A DNA stretch of 64,000 bases from Onchidella celtica (taxonomy: Eukaryota > Mollusca > Gastropoda > Systellommatophora > Onchidiidae). Below are positions 35,201-47,087 of this stretch, piece after piece. A model generated the notes under the pieces. That model was not told where the DNA came from and ran no database searches. It was given only the letters and a program-made list of their open reading frames with translations. The stretch covers positions 24,556,769 to 24,620,768 of the forward strand of contig OZ007579.1 in NCBI GenBank assembly GCA_963931925.1. The letters run 5' to 3'. Within the stretch, counting starts at the first letter, position 1. The number at the start of each line of letters is the position of its first letter. Made by a program: the position numbers and the translations under genes.

Positions 35201-38035
35201 GAAACAAAACAAAAGACAAAAAAAATGGCAAACAAACAAAAAAACGGAAATGGTAAGTTTTTTGTTTGTCCATTAAAATGGCATAAAGTGGCTTACTACC
35301 ACTGTTCATAATACCCACAGGATCTTGCAACCAAGAATTAATCAAGTCCTTTCAACTGTAAGGGAAACATGAATGAAGATCATGAAACAACTCATTGAGA
35401 TTTGGCCCAATTTCTCACCTCATCCGTAGTTAACAAGACATCCTCATCTAAGCTGAACACAGCGTCTGTCTCAATTTCCTTGTATGGGACAAATCTAGAG
35501 TTGATTGACTGGGGACATAAAAGACGCTTATCATATATTGATACTATAAACTCTGTAAGATTCAACATGTCATATACAGATTCAGAGATGGGATCATTTA
35601 AGGAGACTGTATACATGTATTACATCAGAAGGTTTACGCATCTTTGCCTAAATTGCTGTGTGCCTATTAAGACACCAATGGCCCTATCATGAAACCACAC
35701 AAATGTATCCACAAAAGTGCAGATGACAACTATTTTTTGTCAAATCTATATACTATTTAAAAAACCTTGCGGGATTTTTAACAAGAACTACTGCCGCTCA
35801 TACAGCTTGACCTAACCTGAAATTTTACAGGTGCCTTCCTGTCCACTTACAGAAGGTTCTTTTATAAATTTGGGGACTTGCAACGGCGGGGAAGTATTTT
35901 TTTGAGTTTGCTTTTGTGTTGCTGATTTTGCCCCCTGATCTTTTCTTTTCCACAAAACACATGAGCCCATAATGATTCCAGTGATGTCTTCACTATTAAA
36001 TAAACTCCCTAGTGAGTAGCCTACTGCCACTGCATAAAGACTACTGGGATGCATGGGGCTAATGCCTAAAGATTTAGGATGCGCTAAGATTTATCTAAGA
36101 ACAAACAAACAAACAACAACCACAAAATAAACCTAAAAGAGAAGCAGAGTCACTAAAATCACCCAAAAATGACATCAATAAACAGGTATGTCAGATAATA
36201 TTCTATGAACTCCTATACATTTTAGTTTTCCTACAGATTAAAGGGAGAACAATTTTTTTGATTATACAATAATAAGAGTTTGAGCTTGGAGAAAGCACGT
36301 TGACCTGATAACGGTCCCATTGTGCTAGGAAATGGCAAGACTGAATATAACAGGACAGACGAAGATCCTACCAGAAGTGCCACCAACCACCTGCACTGTA
36401 ATAAGAAAAATGTTCAGTCTAAAAGAGACTAAAAACTTGACCTTATCTAAATGTCTCTAAATTGTCAAATTTACATGGTACTGGCAACATACAGCAAAGA
36501 AAAGAAGGAGAAATCTTCAGTTTCAAACTGAGCCAAAAGATTTGATCATACCTTGATGTCTCTAGTCTTGACCCTCACAGGGATTCCTAGATCTGTGGGC
36601 CACTTGGAGGATGGAGGAGGAGGGACATCGCAGTGCCATAAAACTATAACCTGTCAGGAATAATGTTGGATTTGGTCAGACAACAGGCTGAATTGTTGAC
36701 AATGTTACAAATTCATCTTATGTACAACACAGGTGAGGTTTTTCAACAGGAAAATTTCTTGATGACTGGTTATTTTATGTCTCTTTATTTCATAATGATG
36801 GTTTATACATTCCTTCTTCATTTGTAATCTAGGACCTTTCTCACTTACTCACGCATACCTCTCGCTTATACACCCAGACCACTAACCTTATGGCAATACT
36901 GAGACTTGGACACCATCTTCAGCACACGGAACAATGGTGAAGACGCAGTGACGGGAGATGTAGCATAGATGACTGCTGTAAACTTCTCACTGGGAGTTTC
37001 ACCAAAAGCTCCGTAGTAGAAGGGAAAGTTGTTTGGGATGTCGGACCACTCGGGAAGAACTACATGAGCTCCGGGGACTGTGTTCCAATGGTAGGATGGT
37101 CGAACTAGTTGTTTATGGATACGATTTTTCACAACCTGAACCGTGGAAAGATAATGAACATTTTTTTTTAATCTTCTCCTATAGAAGATAACCAAAGAAG
37201 ATAACCAAACTCCTCATAGAGTGTTGGAAGTCTAAGGCTGAAACATGATACTGATTGTGTTTGACTGATGGATGGATGGATGGATGGACGGATGGACGGA
37301 CGGATGGATGGATGGATGGAAGGAAGGAAGGGTGAATGGACCAACAAATGGATGGATGGATGGAAGGAAGGAAGGGTGAATGGACCAACAAATGGATGGA
37401 TGGATGGAAGGAAGGAAGGGTGAATGGACCAACAAATGGATGGATGGATGGAAGGAAGGAAGGATGAATGGACCAACAAATGGATGGATGGAGATGAAAA
37501 GACCAAAGGAATACTTGATGAAAAGGTGGGAGGACTGAAATGAGGAGGATGGAAGAATAGAAGAAAAAAGGATGCGTGAGGAGCAAAGACAGAAGACGCA
37601 GTGATAAGAAGATTTAAGTATGGGAGCAAGTAAGAAGTAATTCGGAACTTACATGTTGTCACCATTCCCTAAAACTGTAGTGATTGGTTTTGGCTAATTT
37701 TCAGCACAACTGGTCCAGTTACGATGACTTTTTGAAAGTTTGCTATTCCATTAATTTTTAGCTTATGAGTCTATAACCAGGATCAGTTGGTCCCTTGAAT
37801 ATACTTTAAGATAAACATAAAATTTCATTTTTAGAATTTTTGATTTATTACTTTTTTTAGGGAATGGAGCTGATGTATTGTATCATGAAGAATGGAAAGA
37901 GAGAAAAGGACTTACCTCAAGGACAGTGTTAATGATTTTATCAACAGAAGAAAAGTAAGCCTCCCAGACTAGCTGACACTGCTGCCTCATGGCCAGAACC
38001 TGACTCTCTGTAATTGAGTGGACCATAGCAGGCAC
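32225..38035 (-). CDS. EXT1: Exostosin-1 (EXT1), C-terminal half, seven exons
   Basis: EXT1, working with EXT2 in the Golgi, polymerises heparan sulfate by adding GlcNAc and GlcA alternately. Exons in transcript order are 37916-38035, 36887-37135, 36552-36650, 35419-35508, 34669-34829, 33475-33604 and 32225-32491 (TGA at 32225-32227). All introns are GT/AG on the minus strand and all phases join (0,0,0,0,2,0), giving about 371 codons; human EXT1 has about 746. Recognisable blocks are [38 protein letters not shown] with the GT64 DxD-type motif DED (35440-35448), [41 protein letters not shown], and the C-terminal [14 protein letters not shown] followed by LFKD...RKKYR. The tail matches EXT1 rather than EXT2 or EXTL proteins as I know them. 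The last exon carries an Ala/Ser-rich insert. The GT47 N-terminal half and the signal anchor were not found in the window. Confidence 0.95.
33021..33294. mobile_element. piggyBac-type MITE in an EXT1 intron
   Basis: TTAA flanks the element on both sides (33017-33020 and 33295-33298), the piggyBac target duplication. Inverted ends are CCCTCTTAATGTGAC and GTGAGCACTAAGAGGG. The 274-bp interior carries a perfect 14-bp palindrome GCCACGATCGTGGC. It sits in the last EXT1 intron. Confidence 0.75.
36276..36393 (-). mobile_element. SINE-like repeat in an EXT1 intron
   Basis: Reads GAGTTTGAGCTTGGAGAAAG, ATAACGGTCCCATTGTGCTA and CACCAACCACC. It lies between the 36552-36650 and 35419-35508 EXT1 exons. 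Confidence 0.6.
37265..37495. repeat. GGAT microsatellite grading into 44-bp x 4 array, EXT1 intron
   Basis: A GGAT/GGAC run is followed by four 44-bp units containing GGAAGGAAGGAAGGGTGAAT and GGACCAACAAAT. It lies in the intron between exons 37916-38035 and 36887-37135. Confidence 0.9.
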
Positions 38036-38147
38036 CTGTAGAGGGGGATAGAGATAAGCACTGGTGAGTGGGCATGATAGGTGAATGGATGAAGGTGGAC
38101 AGGTGGGTGGATGGGAGTGGGTTGATGGGGTGGGTGGATAGGTGGAT

Positions 38148-38222
38148 GAGTTTTGAATTTGGAGAAAGCATGTCAGACACAATCAAGGTCACATTGTGCT
38201 AGGTATAGGATGAAGCACGACG
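38148..38222 (-). mobile_element. SINE-like repeat, partial
   Basis: Reads GAGTTTTGAATTTGGAGAAA, AAGGTCACATTGTGCTAGGT. Truncated; it lies just upstream (5') of the most 5' visible EXT1 exon. Confidence 0.5.
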
Positions 38223-38884
38223 ATTGACAGATGGATGGTGGTTAGATGGACAGATGGATGAGAGTTGGATAGATCATATGGGTGGATGGATGGCTCAATT
38301 GCATTCTTTCTATTGCTGTTGATGTTTCACTTTCTCGAAATCCACCTCAATCAACAACTTCATTCACATGAAAAATTTCATTTTTTTTTCTGTCTACTTT
38401 AGCTATTTTGGTTTATCAATCTGTTTACTTTAAACGTGAGCTTAGCAAGGCGTCCCATAAGCTGGTGGAAAGATTGTAGCAGATTTGCGGTTTTGATTTC
38501 TCTTCAGCGTCAGCTTTCTTCTCCCAACCCTAGTTTTTTGTTGTTGTTTTTTCTGCGCGGGAGGTATTTGGTCGGATTGTTGCGGTGGCCTCCCCTACAT
38601 CAGATCTTACTTATCATTACAACAACGCTGGCGGTAAGGCGGGTTTCTCTGTTATCTCCCTTCCCTCATCAAGCACGACCAAAACCTTAAAGCGGCAGGT
38701 ACCGCGTTATCTCCCGCTTCGGTTATTTGTGATGTGATGTAGCGACTTCATTGTGTCGAAGACAACAGGTAACGTACGGAATGATAAGTGTGAAACAGCG
38801 TCCTCTTATCCAGGGGTATCCGAGCTTGCATGCCCACTGACCTTTCACCATCTGAGATAACCCCCCCCCCCCTCCGGCTAATTC

Positions 38885-38938
38885 TCTCTCTCTCTCTCTC
38901 TCCTCTCACTCTCACACACACACACACACACACACACG
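38885..38938. repeat. (CT)n followed by (CA)n microsatellite
   Basis: A CT run at 38885-38903 and a CA run at 38914-38937, in sequence 5' of the visible EXT1 exons. Confidence 0.93.
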
Positions 38939-38984
38939 TATCGCTATCAGAAGATTTGCATCTCAATTTTTTCACTTAAAAAAC

Positions 38985-39110
38985 AAATTTTAAGGCCTTT
39001 TTCAGGACTTTGACATCATTTACATAATTCAAGGACTTTTTAAAGTAGTTATTTTTTCTTCTATGAAAATTAAGGACTTTAAAGATTTTTAAGGACCTGT
39101 GTGAACTCTG
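38985..39110. mobile_element. hAT-like MITE, GGGTTCACACA family, copy 2 (left end eroded)
   Basis: The interior aligns with the 53232 copy (GACTTTGACATCATTT, TATGAAAATTAAGGACTTTA) and the right end GGACCTGTGTGAACTCTG is the family terminus. The left terminus is not recognisable. Confidence 0.55.
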
Positions 39111-39706
39111 TGTAATATGCAATGTAATAATTAGCTTGTACAACGCTCAAATCCATGCCAAAAAAAAAATGATGTGCTCTAAGGCGCTAATAGAAAGAGA
39201 GGCTTCAAGCACTGAGTCAAAAGTACGGACGCAAAACAGTCTTCACTCTGTGCCCCACGAATGTTATTCAGTTTTATTGTATACAGTTTACGAATCTTGT
39301 TGATAATTGCTGACAAAGGAAACCTCACATTAAACTCTCTTACTGTACAAATTCGCACGGTGGAGTTCCCACAGTGCAATGTACAAGCCTTCGGGAAGGA
39401 TTTCCACAATTAATGCACGGCGTACTTCATAGCACTCTTAACGGCCGCTTTATTACAGACAACTGACGCACCTGTTGCGCGTGTCACTGCGCACTTGCCG
39501 CTCCACGCGGCCGATCATAGCAGGTCATTTACCAGCATCAAAACAATTTCGCCTTCAAGTGAACACGGCGTGCAGTGGTGCGCATCTAATGTATCTTTGA
39601 TGATGTGAATTGATGCCTCTATCTCGAAATCCACAGAATGAATATAATTATTTCGTCTTTGTTGGAGGAAAAGACTGCATACGCCAAAATCAAAACTATT
39701 CACACT

Positions 39707-39936
39707 GCGTCCTTAGTTCTCTTTTGCACGAGTGAGAAATTCGACGTTCAATGTTTGCGGCTTTAGTATTATGATGGGGAGTTAAAATAAATCGGAACTG
39801 TGAAACAGTTTAATAAGTGCCACGACGAATGTTAAACGAGTGTCATAGTGTGCATTTGTTATACCTCTTCGATATACTAATAGATCTCCAGTTTTTCATA
39901 AAATGACGACAGAATAAACAAGGACTATAGTTGCGA
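39707..39936. mobile_element. ~250-bp MITE family, copy
   Basis: Begins GCGTCCTTAGTTCTC and ends AATAAACAAGGACTATAGTT then GCGA. It contains TGTTTGCGGCTTTAGTATTA like the copy at 41030. Confidence 0.7.
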
Positions 39937-39980
39937 TAAGGCGCAAACAAGGGGGAAGAGGAGAGAGAAATCTTTAATCT

Positions 39981-40184
39981 TTGTCGGGTTTCAATTTTGT
40001 GACGACCAAAAACAACCAATATTGGTATAATAATATTGTCAGTCGTCGTCCGTTTTCAAGTTTTGGTCCGAGTATCTGGAATGAGCTTCCATGGAACGCC
40101 AAGGAGCTTGAATCCATCACCAGGTTTAAAAATAATTTAAAAACGCATTTAAATTGGAAAGGTATTTATAATTATTGCCATTAA
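39981..40184 (+). pseudogene. LINE reverse-transcriptase ORF, C-terminal fragment
   Basis: The 67-residue frame contains RRPFSSFGPSIWNELPWNAK and FKNNLKTHL, the RxFSxxxPxxWNxLPxxI...FKxxLKTHL ending typical of ORF2 of CR1/L2/Jockey-like non-LTR retrotransposons. No polymerase core lies upstream, so this is a 5'-truncated insertion. Confidence 0.7.
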
Positions 40185-40890
40185 TGGTCGTAACACAGTT
40201 TTATATAATCCAAGAGCAGCAGATTAATACACATGAAAGCAAACAGAGAAAGATACAGAGGAGCGTGTTTGCCTTCCGCAATTCGCTTCAACAAGACACT
40301 ACCGCTAGATGTGTGCTATATTTCACTAAGGTTCCTCATCATGTTACTTCATATTAAGTTTATTGAGCTATGATATACGTTTTGTAAAGATACGTAAGAT
40401 GTATGTACATGCTCTTAAACGCTCTGTGAAAGAGAATTTCCTTCAGGGGACAAAAAAAAGTGACTCTTATCTTACCGTTTAACTCAGATAGAAAGATGTA
40501 ACACATTCCATTCTATACAAAAAGGTTAAATGTGAATCTGATCTAAATGCGCCAATACCGTTTTTTACCGGATCATAGCAGGATTAATGGGCGATGCAGC
40601 TCGCGCTTCGATGCCAGGTGGCGCCACGGTCTCTAGGATGTTTCGCCCAAACAATTTACGTCTGATTGGGCTTGGAATGCACGCAGTTATCCAACTGTGC
40701 AAACTGCAGATTTCGTTGTGAGTTCTCCCACAAACCACAACATCTCCAGACAGGTGAGAAAATACACAGCCTACGTGTCGGGGGCAATTCAATGGGAACG
40801 TGTGTGAGGGGAAATAAATTGCAGCATCAGCTCGGTGCTTTTCTATTCCTATTTAAGGCTAGGAGCATTCATGACTTTAGGTCTAAGTCT

Positions 40891-41029
40891 GTGAGTTTGG
40901 AGAGAGCACGTTGACACGATAATGGTCACACTGTGCAGGGCAAAAAAAACAAGATGATGAACAGAAAATGAACGAACAATAGGATACAAGGCAGGAGACC
41001 CGACCAGAAGGGCCCACCAACCAACCACG
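40891..41029 (-). mobile_element. SINE-like (CAAACT)n-tailed repeat
   Basis: Reads GTGAGTTTGGAGAGAGCACG, GATAATGGTCACACTGTGCA, GACCAGAAGGGCCCACCAAC. It abuts a MITE at 41030. Confidence 0.6.
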
Positions 41030-41279
41030 AAATTAGTTTTTGTTTGTTCCAACTCCACTTTTTGCACAACTGAGAAATTCGAGATTAAACGTTTGCGGCT
41101 TTAGTATTATGATAAGGAGTTCAAATAAAACGGAATTGTGAAACAGCTTGATAAATAACACATCGCATTTTAAACCAGTACAGTGTCAAAAAGTGCATTT
41201 GTTATACCTCTTCTTCATGCTAAAAGATCTCCAATTTTCAGAAAATGGAGATAGAACAAACAAGAACTAAAATCGCGAT
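41030..41279. mobile_element. ~250-bp MITE family, full copy
   Basis: Begins GAAATTAGTTTTTGTTTGTT and ends GAACAAACAAGAACTAAAAT then CGCGA. It carries AAACGTTTGCGGCTTTAGTA and abuts the end of a SINE-like copy (40891-41029). Confidence 0.75.
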
Positions 41280-41935
41280 GAGCCAAGTCGGTTTTTAGTC
41301 AAACTTGAAATTCCACTAAATCAACTAGCTAGACAGACTTGTTTGTGCCCAGTCTCACTGCTACAGTGCGCTAGGTCCCAAATAACTCCTTAGACCACAT
41401 CTCACTCTAAAAGCAGGACACAACAGAATTGACTCGGTGCGCCACTGTGACTAGTCCCAGACAATTTCAAGGGACACCGTTCGCAAACCAACAAAAAAAA
41501 AATAGCGCAAAAAACAGAAACAAATGTTCAGAACAGTGTATTTAAAGAGAAATAAGTTTGCAAAGGGAAAGGGAAAAAAATTGTATAAACGGGAATTTGT
41601 CCCAGAGTTGCATGTTGATCGTAAAAACATTTCTACGGCTCTTTTTTTAACGTGAACCTGCAATTTTAAACCCAAGAATGCCGAAGTTTTTCCTTCGGTG
41701 GAAAGTTGATGTTTTTCTTGCTTATCGTGGTTTTGCAGCGTCTGATGGATGATAAACTGCTCTGTCATTCAATCTCTCTCTATCTGTCCGTTCTATCTGC
41801 TCCTCATCTCTCTCTTTCTGTCCCTCTCCCATCCCTTCATCTCTCTCTCTCTCTCATTTCCTATGTCTCTCTTTGTCATCCAATCTGTGCATGCCTCTCT
41901 TTACTCCGATTCAAAAACCCTTTGAGGCACGGACA

Positions 41936-42010
41936 TACACACACACACACGCGAGCGCGCGCCCGTTCACGCACACACACGTCGCAAACACACACACACA
42001 CACACACACG
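41936..42010. repeat. (CA)n with CG-rich centre
   Basis: CA repeats on both sides of GCGAGCGCGCGC; alternating purine-pyrimidine sequence throughout. Confidence 0.85.
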
Positions 42011-42607
42011 CACCCCCCCCCTCCGCATACTCCCACCCCACCCCCTTATTGGCTTAATCAGCAATTCTTTATTAATTTCTCTTTCAAACGAATAATCAAA
42101 CCAAGGCCACAAAACCCTGTTGCTCTCATCTCAGTTTTCCGGCCCATATAATTATGGATGCACAACTTTTGTTGTTATTCTTTTGTCATTATTATTATCA
42201 ATCCCCTCCAGTCACAATTTTCCAATTACAAATAGGAGAATTCATAAACTGTCTTTTTATCTTTCTCTAACCATCGATGGAAAAACTGCACTTCTTGAAG
42301 CATACTCGCCTCGCCCTTCTCAATAAACCGCAACCATTGCGAAGTTATACTCCAAGGGAGACAATAGCCAGGGGCGATAATTTTGTCACTTTGATTATCC
42401 TGCACTCAGAAAACCCGCAGTAATGGAGGTACATTTAGAACAAACTGCCTTGTGCAGGATGCATGTACAATTATATTAAACGCGAACGTCTATCAGTGTC
42501 GTTAACGGCTATCTTTAAGAAGATGATCTCCGCACCTCTGCTGCTCATTGTTTTACCATCAACGACCACGCCCACAACCATCCTGCATTGTGTTTGTCTT
42601 GCACTGT

Positions 42608-42639
42608 TTGTTGTTGTTGTTATTATTATTATTATTACG

Positions 42640-42675
<36 letters not shown>
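42608..42675. repeat. (GTT)n/(ATT)n microsatellite
   Basis: Trinucleotide run ending at the MITE insertion at 42676. Confidence 0.92.
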
Positions 42676-42868
42676 CAGGGATGCCAAATGGTTTTTGCAA
42701 AAAACCCTGAAAAATGAACGTGTCATCGTGTTTGCACCAAAACAAACATTTTTTTTTTAAACAGTTTTTAAATAATCACTAACACACAAAATACGATTAA
42801 ATACACAGGAAACTGACGGAAAAACCGGGGGAAAAAACCCCGGAAAAACCGGACTTTTGACATCCCTG
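42676..42868. mobile_element. hAT-like MITE, CAGGGATGCC family, copy 2
   Basis: Termini CAGGGATGCCAAA and GACATCCCTG enclose 193 bp. It shares the AACGTGTCATCGTGTTTGCA block and the ACTGACGGAAAAA...CCGGAAAA end with the copy at 17927. It is inserted at the end of an ATT microsatellite, which hides any target duplication. Confidence 0.8.
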
Positions 42869-42995
42869 ATTATATCCTCTTCTTCATTTGCTCACCTACT
42901 TCTATTCTATTCCCTCTCACTCTCGTCTTCCATCTTGACACAGATCAAGATAACGATGACGATGATGATGATGTTGAAAGAGAAGATAAAAGGAA

Positions 42996-43205
42996 TAAAG
43001 CTGGGTTTTCATGCGTACGGAAAAAGAAACGGCAACGGAAACGTCAAAAATCCATCAAGTAGTAAAATAAAAGAGTGTTTCCATGTGTACGGAAACGGAG
43101 TTCCCATACCAATGAAGATGTTCTTTCTATTTCACTACTTGGAGCATTTTTTGACCTTTCCGTTGCCGTTTCCGTTTCCGCACACATTATGAAAACCCAG
43201 CTTTA
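42996..43205. mobile_element. TA-flanked MITE with ~55-bp inverted arms
   Basis: Ends TAAAGCTGGGTTTTCAT and ATGAAAACCCAGCTTTA are exact complements, and similarity extends about 55 bp inward through AAACGGCAACGGAAACG / CGTTGCCGTTTCCG with one short gap. A TA dinucleotide at both edges fits a Tc1/mariner-type duplication. It is non-coding. Confidence 0.8.
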
Positions 43206-43916
43206 TAAAATAAAAGCCGAGATGCAGAGAAACAGAAGAAAATAAGCGATGACAACAGCGCTGGCAAGAAATCTGTCTTCTTTACCAAGAGAAAGTGAAG
43301 TAGATAAATTAATTAGACACAATGATCACATGACGAATGAAGCCGATGGTGCTATAAATACGATAATGACAACATTGTGACAAATTTTAGCAATATTTCT
43401 TAATATTCATCGCCCCTCTCTCCCCCACCACCACTAAATCAAAATAAAGATCTTAATATCCTTCCTTCTATATCACCTCATCCCCTCCCCCAAATGGTAC
43501 CACCGTCTTCCGTGACCACTATGAAATTGCAATTAGCGTATCTGGCAGCAATTTTACCCCCCCCCCCCTTCCCAAAGCAATACATTTCAGTATTAATAGT
43601 GTTGGAGTTATCGTCCGTGCCGGCTGTAATGTAATTGTTCCTCGTTTATCTGCCCCTGCCCCCCCCCCTCAAGTTTGATGGCTGTTCTGTTTTTCACACC
43701 CCCTCCTCTTGGGGATACATAAAACCTGGGGAGATGTCACGTTGCCTACACCGTGAGCCATGAGGGGTGATCCAGTGCTAAATCATGGGGGAGGCTGGCC
43801 GGAGAGACTCGTCCACAGAGAAGTTTCGCTTGGAGTCGGGGGTACCTTTAGCAAGGACAACGCACTTTGGTAGATGAGTCTGGGCGGCGTACGTAGCCTA
43901 CGTGGTACAGTAACGT

Positions 43917-43998
43917 GATCTTAGTTCGGTGTTTGTTCTATGTCCATTTTCTGAAAGACTGGATATCTTTTAGTGTGTACAGGAGTTATAACAAATGC
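43917..43998. mobile_element. ~250-bp MITE family, truncated copy
   Basis: Only the left third remains: GATCTTAGTTCGGTGTTTGT, then TCCATTTTCTGAAAGA and AACAAATGCACAC, matching the left part of the 56058 copy. Confidence 0.5.
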
Positions 43999-44094
43999 AC
44001 ACACGTAAAGTACATAGTAGGCTCGGTGGAGGAAGAGGGGTTTTGCTTCCTGCTGTGGGCACTGTACCGGGTGTCGAAGGTGGGGTGGTGGGGG

Positions 44095-44158
44095 GGGGGG
44101 GGGGAGCTGACGGCGGAAAGGGGGGGGGGGGTGAGGTGACGGCGGAAGGGGGGGGGGT
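44095..44158 (+). repeat. G-rich repeat
   Basis: GGCGGAAAGGGG-type units repeated three times with runs of up to 14 G. Confidence 0.8.
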
Positions 44159-44734
44159 AAGGCATCATACGTACTTTTTACAATCATGCGGCAATGAACT
44201 AAAAAGTTGTTTTATTTACATTTTTTTTAGGTATACTCGTTCGAAAAGGTGTGTGTGTGTGGGGGGTGGGGTGGAGTGGGGGAGGCAAAATCGTCAAATT
44301 GAGCCAATATAATTATTTTTTTGGGTAGCCCCATACTTTTTGTTTACTAACCCACCCACCACCCCCCTTTCCCAAATCTCCACTATGAAAATGATATAGA
44401 CGTCAACAGTTTCTACCTCTCCTTCCCCCATCTCCCCCCTCACCCCGTCCAAAATCTCCGCCAGGGGGAATGATGTAGCAGCAAAACGTCATTAGTTATT
44501 CTCCCCCGGAGAGAGGGATTACAGGCCACGTCCAGGAGGAAAGCCTGCGTTTTGTCGCGTCAGCCACTGACGTTCAATCTCTGACCCAAGCAACCATCTA
44601 TATAGTTTGCCTGACAAACCCGACGCCCAAGTTGCTGAGCACTGCAATTTCACCTGAATGCTAACTGGTTTGTTGTGTGTGCAGCGGTCTGTGTGTGCGG
44701 GTGTTTTTTAAAACTGTTATCGTGCCGTTGTTGA

Positions 44735-44882
44735 CGTCGTTAGTGGTTTTGCTGCCGTTGCTGTTGTTGTTTTCCCGGTGCTGTTGTTGTGGTGTTGCTA
44801 CTGCTGTTGTTGTTGTTGTTATTGTTGTTGTTGATGCGGTTGTTGTACTTCTTCTTGCTGTCGTTGCTGTGTTGATTCTGTC

Positions 44883-44912
<30 letters not shown>
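44735..44912. repeat. GTT/GCT trinucleotide-rich tract
   Basis: Imperfect GTT repeats end in nine perfect units; the valine/leucine frames here are by-products. Confidence 0.85.
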
Positions 44913-44913
<1 letters not shown>

Positions 44914-45110
44914 GCCCATGACAGTCAGACATAACGGGCATGTATTCCTCCATTAAAAATGTCTTCAGCAATCTTAAAATGACCTGAGTATTTCTATCAA
45001 CTCAATGTTACAACTCCGACCTCAAATCTCTCCACTGAAGTAGGTTTAACTTCTTCGACCTTTAGCCCAACTACAGTTCCAGTTGTTGTTGTATTTTCCC
45101 TTCGATCATT

Positions 45111-45210
45111 TTGAGTTTGAGCTCGAAAAAAAAAAAAGGCACACAGAATTAACACAGTGACAGTATTGATAGGACAGAAGATGCTTCTAGAAGCGACCCC
45201 AACCACCCGC
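45111..45210 (-). mobile_element. SINE-like repeat, internally deleted
   Basis: Begins TTGAGTTTGAGCTCG and ends AAGCGACCCCAACCACCCGC, with the conserved middle block mostly missing. Confidence 0.45.
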
Positions 45211-46138
45211 CCTCCTTCATCTGGTAGACCTATCGTTTATCACCTTGGGCTGGTGCCACACTAACTCAAATCTATCATTATTCCGTGTAGATCGTCTTGT
45301 TTCTTCCTAGCATAATAGATAGAATGCGCACTTCCGCCATCGTTAGTGTCCGGACCCACGTATCCCCATGGCGATTGTGGCACTGATTTTGATTCGTTGA
45401 CTGATTTGCATTACGAGCCATGAACCAACCGGCGGCGAGCTAAAAGTAAGTGGCTACTGTAAACAATGGAACGGGTGTACATGTTCAGTGGGAGACGTTC
45501 GGTCAGTTCTTTCACTTCCTTTCACTTCTCTTCCTTTTCCTTGTTTACACGGATGGTAGGGAATCTGACTAGCATGGATCCACCCTTTCCATCCCTGTCA
45601 TAAAAATCAACTATAATGCAACCGGCAGGAATTTCAACTGCTGAGACATAATCTCAAAGTTACACCAATCAGTTGATCCACTGGCCATTTTTAGTGTCGG
45701 AAGAATAAAACAAAATACTCTGTGATGTCTTGCGCATTCTACCTATATGACCGTTGCCCTGTCCACGTGCTTTCTTCAAATTCAATCAGCTGGTGGAAAG
45801 AGACTCCCCGTGCACTATGCCAAGAACACACACAATGCGGAACTGACTCGGCGCGTCACAGGATTGGTTCTACAATAATAAAGCTGTGACTTCAACAAAC
45901 TTTTCAACTGCCTATGACTATCTGAACAAATGTCAATGTTCTGACACAGACACAGTAAAAACCATGGTGCAACCTCGGCAGTCTCCACTCCCCACTGGCA
46001 CACCCCAAATTTCTCTGTATTCAAATGGGAAAAAAATGTGGACAGAGGAGAAGAAAAATAACCGGATGTATAAACAAAAAAGTGGAATCGACAATCCTAA
46101 AATAAAATTTGAAAGAGCAGAATGATATCAAGGCCTGG

Positions 46139-46580
46139 CGCAACACTACCCTGGTTTGATCCGCCGACTAGTGCGTGATGATGTCACGACACGGGACAAG
46201 GTGGTCTAGAGGCAATGTACTCGCCTCTCATGCCGAGGGTACCGGGTTCGAATCCCGATCGGTGCAAGTATATTGGAATTTTGTTCATACTTTCCTGTCC
46301 CTGATCCGATGGTTGGTAGTATCCAGCACCTAGTCTTCTCTGATACGGACGAAAACTTCGGAGGGCCCGTGTGTACGTTGCGCACGTTAAAGACACCTTT
46401 GCAGAAATCCTGAAGAGTAGGCACCAGTTGGATGACATTAAAACGCAGCGACGTGACGTCACCCCTAAACTACTTGAGTTATCAAACTCAGCTAGTACGC
46501 GCCCAGGCTTAAAGTCAATGTCATGACGTCACCATCCAAACTAGCTGGCCAGCCAATCGAAATCGGCTAGTGCACCCGTG
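46139..46580. mobile_element. TGACGTCA-bearing element, copy 2, split by a SINE
   Basis: The left piece ends around GACTAGTGCGTGATGATGTC. The right piece has GTGACGTCACC, ATCAAACTCAGCTAGTACGC and a second CATGACGTCACCAT block ending ATCGGCTAGTGCA. The tRNA-SINE at 46186-46440 lies between them. Confidence 0.5.
46186..46440 (+). mobile_element. tRNA-derived SINE, near full length
   Basis: A box GTGGTCTAGAGGC and B box GGTTCGAATCCC are followed by a ~190-bp body (CGCACGTTAAAGACACCTTT). It interrupts a TGACGTCA-bearing repeat whose pieces lie at 46139-46185 and 46441-46580. Confidence 0.65.
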
Positions 46581-46582
46581 GC

Positions 46583-46584
<2 letters not shown>

Positions 46585-46613
<29 letters not shown>
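46585..46613. repeat. (GA)n microsatellite
   Basis: About 14 GA units. Confidence 0.93.
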
Positions 46614-46617
<4 letters not shown>

Positions 46618-47087
46618 TGATGACGTTATCTTCACATCAACTTCATCATCTTCCTCTTAATGTGGCTCCATTCCTCCTTCTCTCACTCTTCCCCAGGACT
46701 TCAGAAACGGCTCTTGCCTTCTCACCTGTCCCCACGTAATGAATCAAACGCCGAACACCAAATTGAAGTAGTGACGGAGTGGGTAGAAGTAAGAGAGAAA
46801 AACCCTCCTTAATCTGACCGTGCTTTTAAAGAAAGACATCATGTTTTATCATGGCAGGCTAGACACGTGACGAGATAAGCCAATCAACGCTTGATACGTG
46901 ACAAGTGTCATCTCAATTGGTAACTCAGGAACTGACGCTGGTAGGAAAGACGGGTATCCCTCGGGTATCTCTGTACCACTCACAGGTATGCTGTGACATA
47001 GTTGTTGAGTAATGTAATGGGTTATTACGTGAAACTAATATTAGTAACAACAAGAGCGATCCTACGTGGTTTCTTTATGTGTGTCTT

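Larger units (their letters stand above)
43206..45110. other. Gene-free, C/G-run-rich stretch
   Basis: Apart from the listed MITE fragment and repeats, there are many C homopolymers and no supported exon. Confidence 0.55.

Noticed and set aside
37168..37665. Frames of 135-165 codons rich in SIHPF
   Set aside because: They are translations of the GGAT and 44-bp repeats in an EXT1 intron.
46186..46262. tRNA gene
   Set aside because: A and B boxes are present, but there is no pairing acceptor stem and a SINE body follows; a near-identical head at 62407 has a SINE tail.
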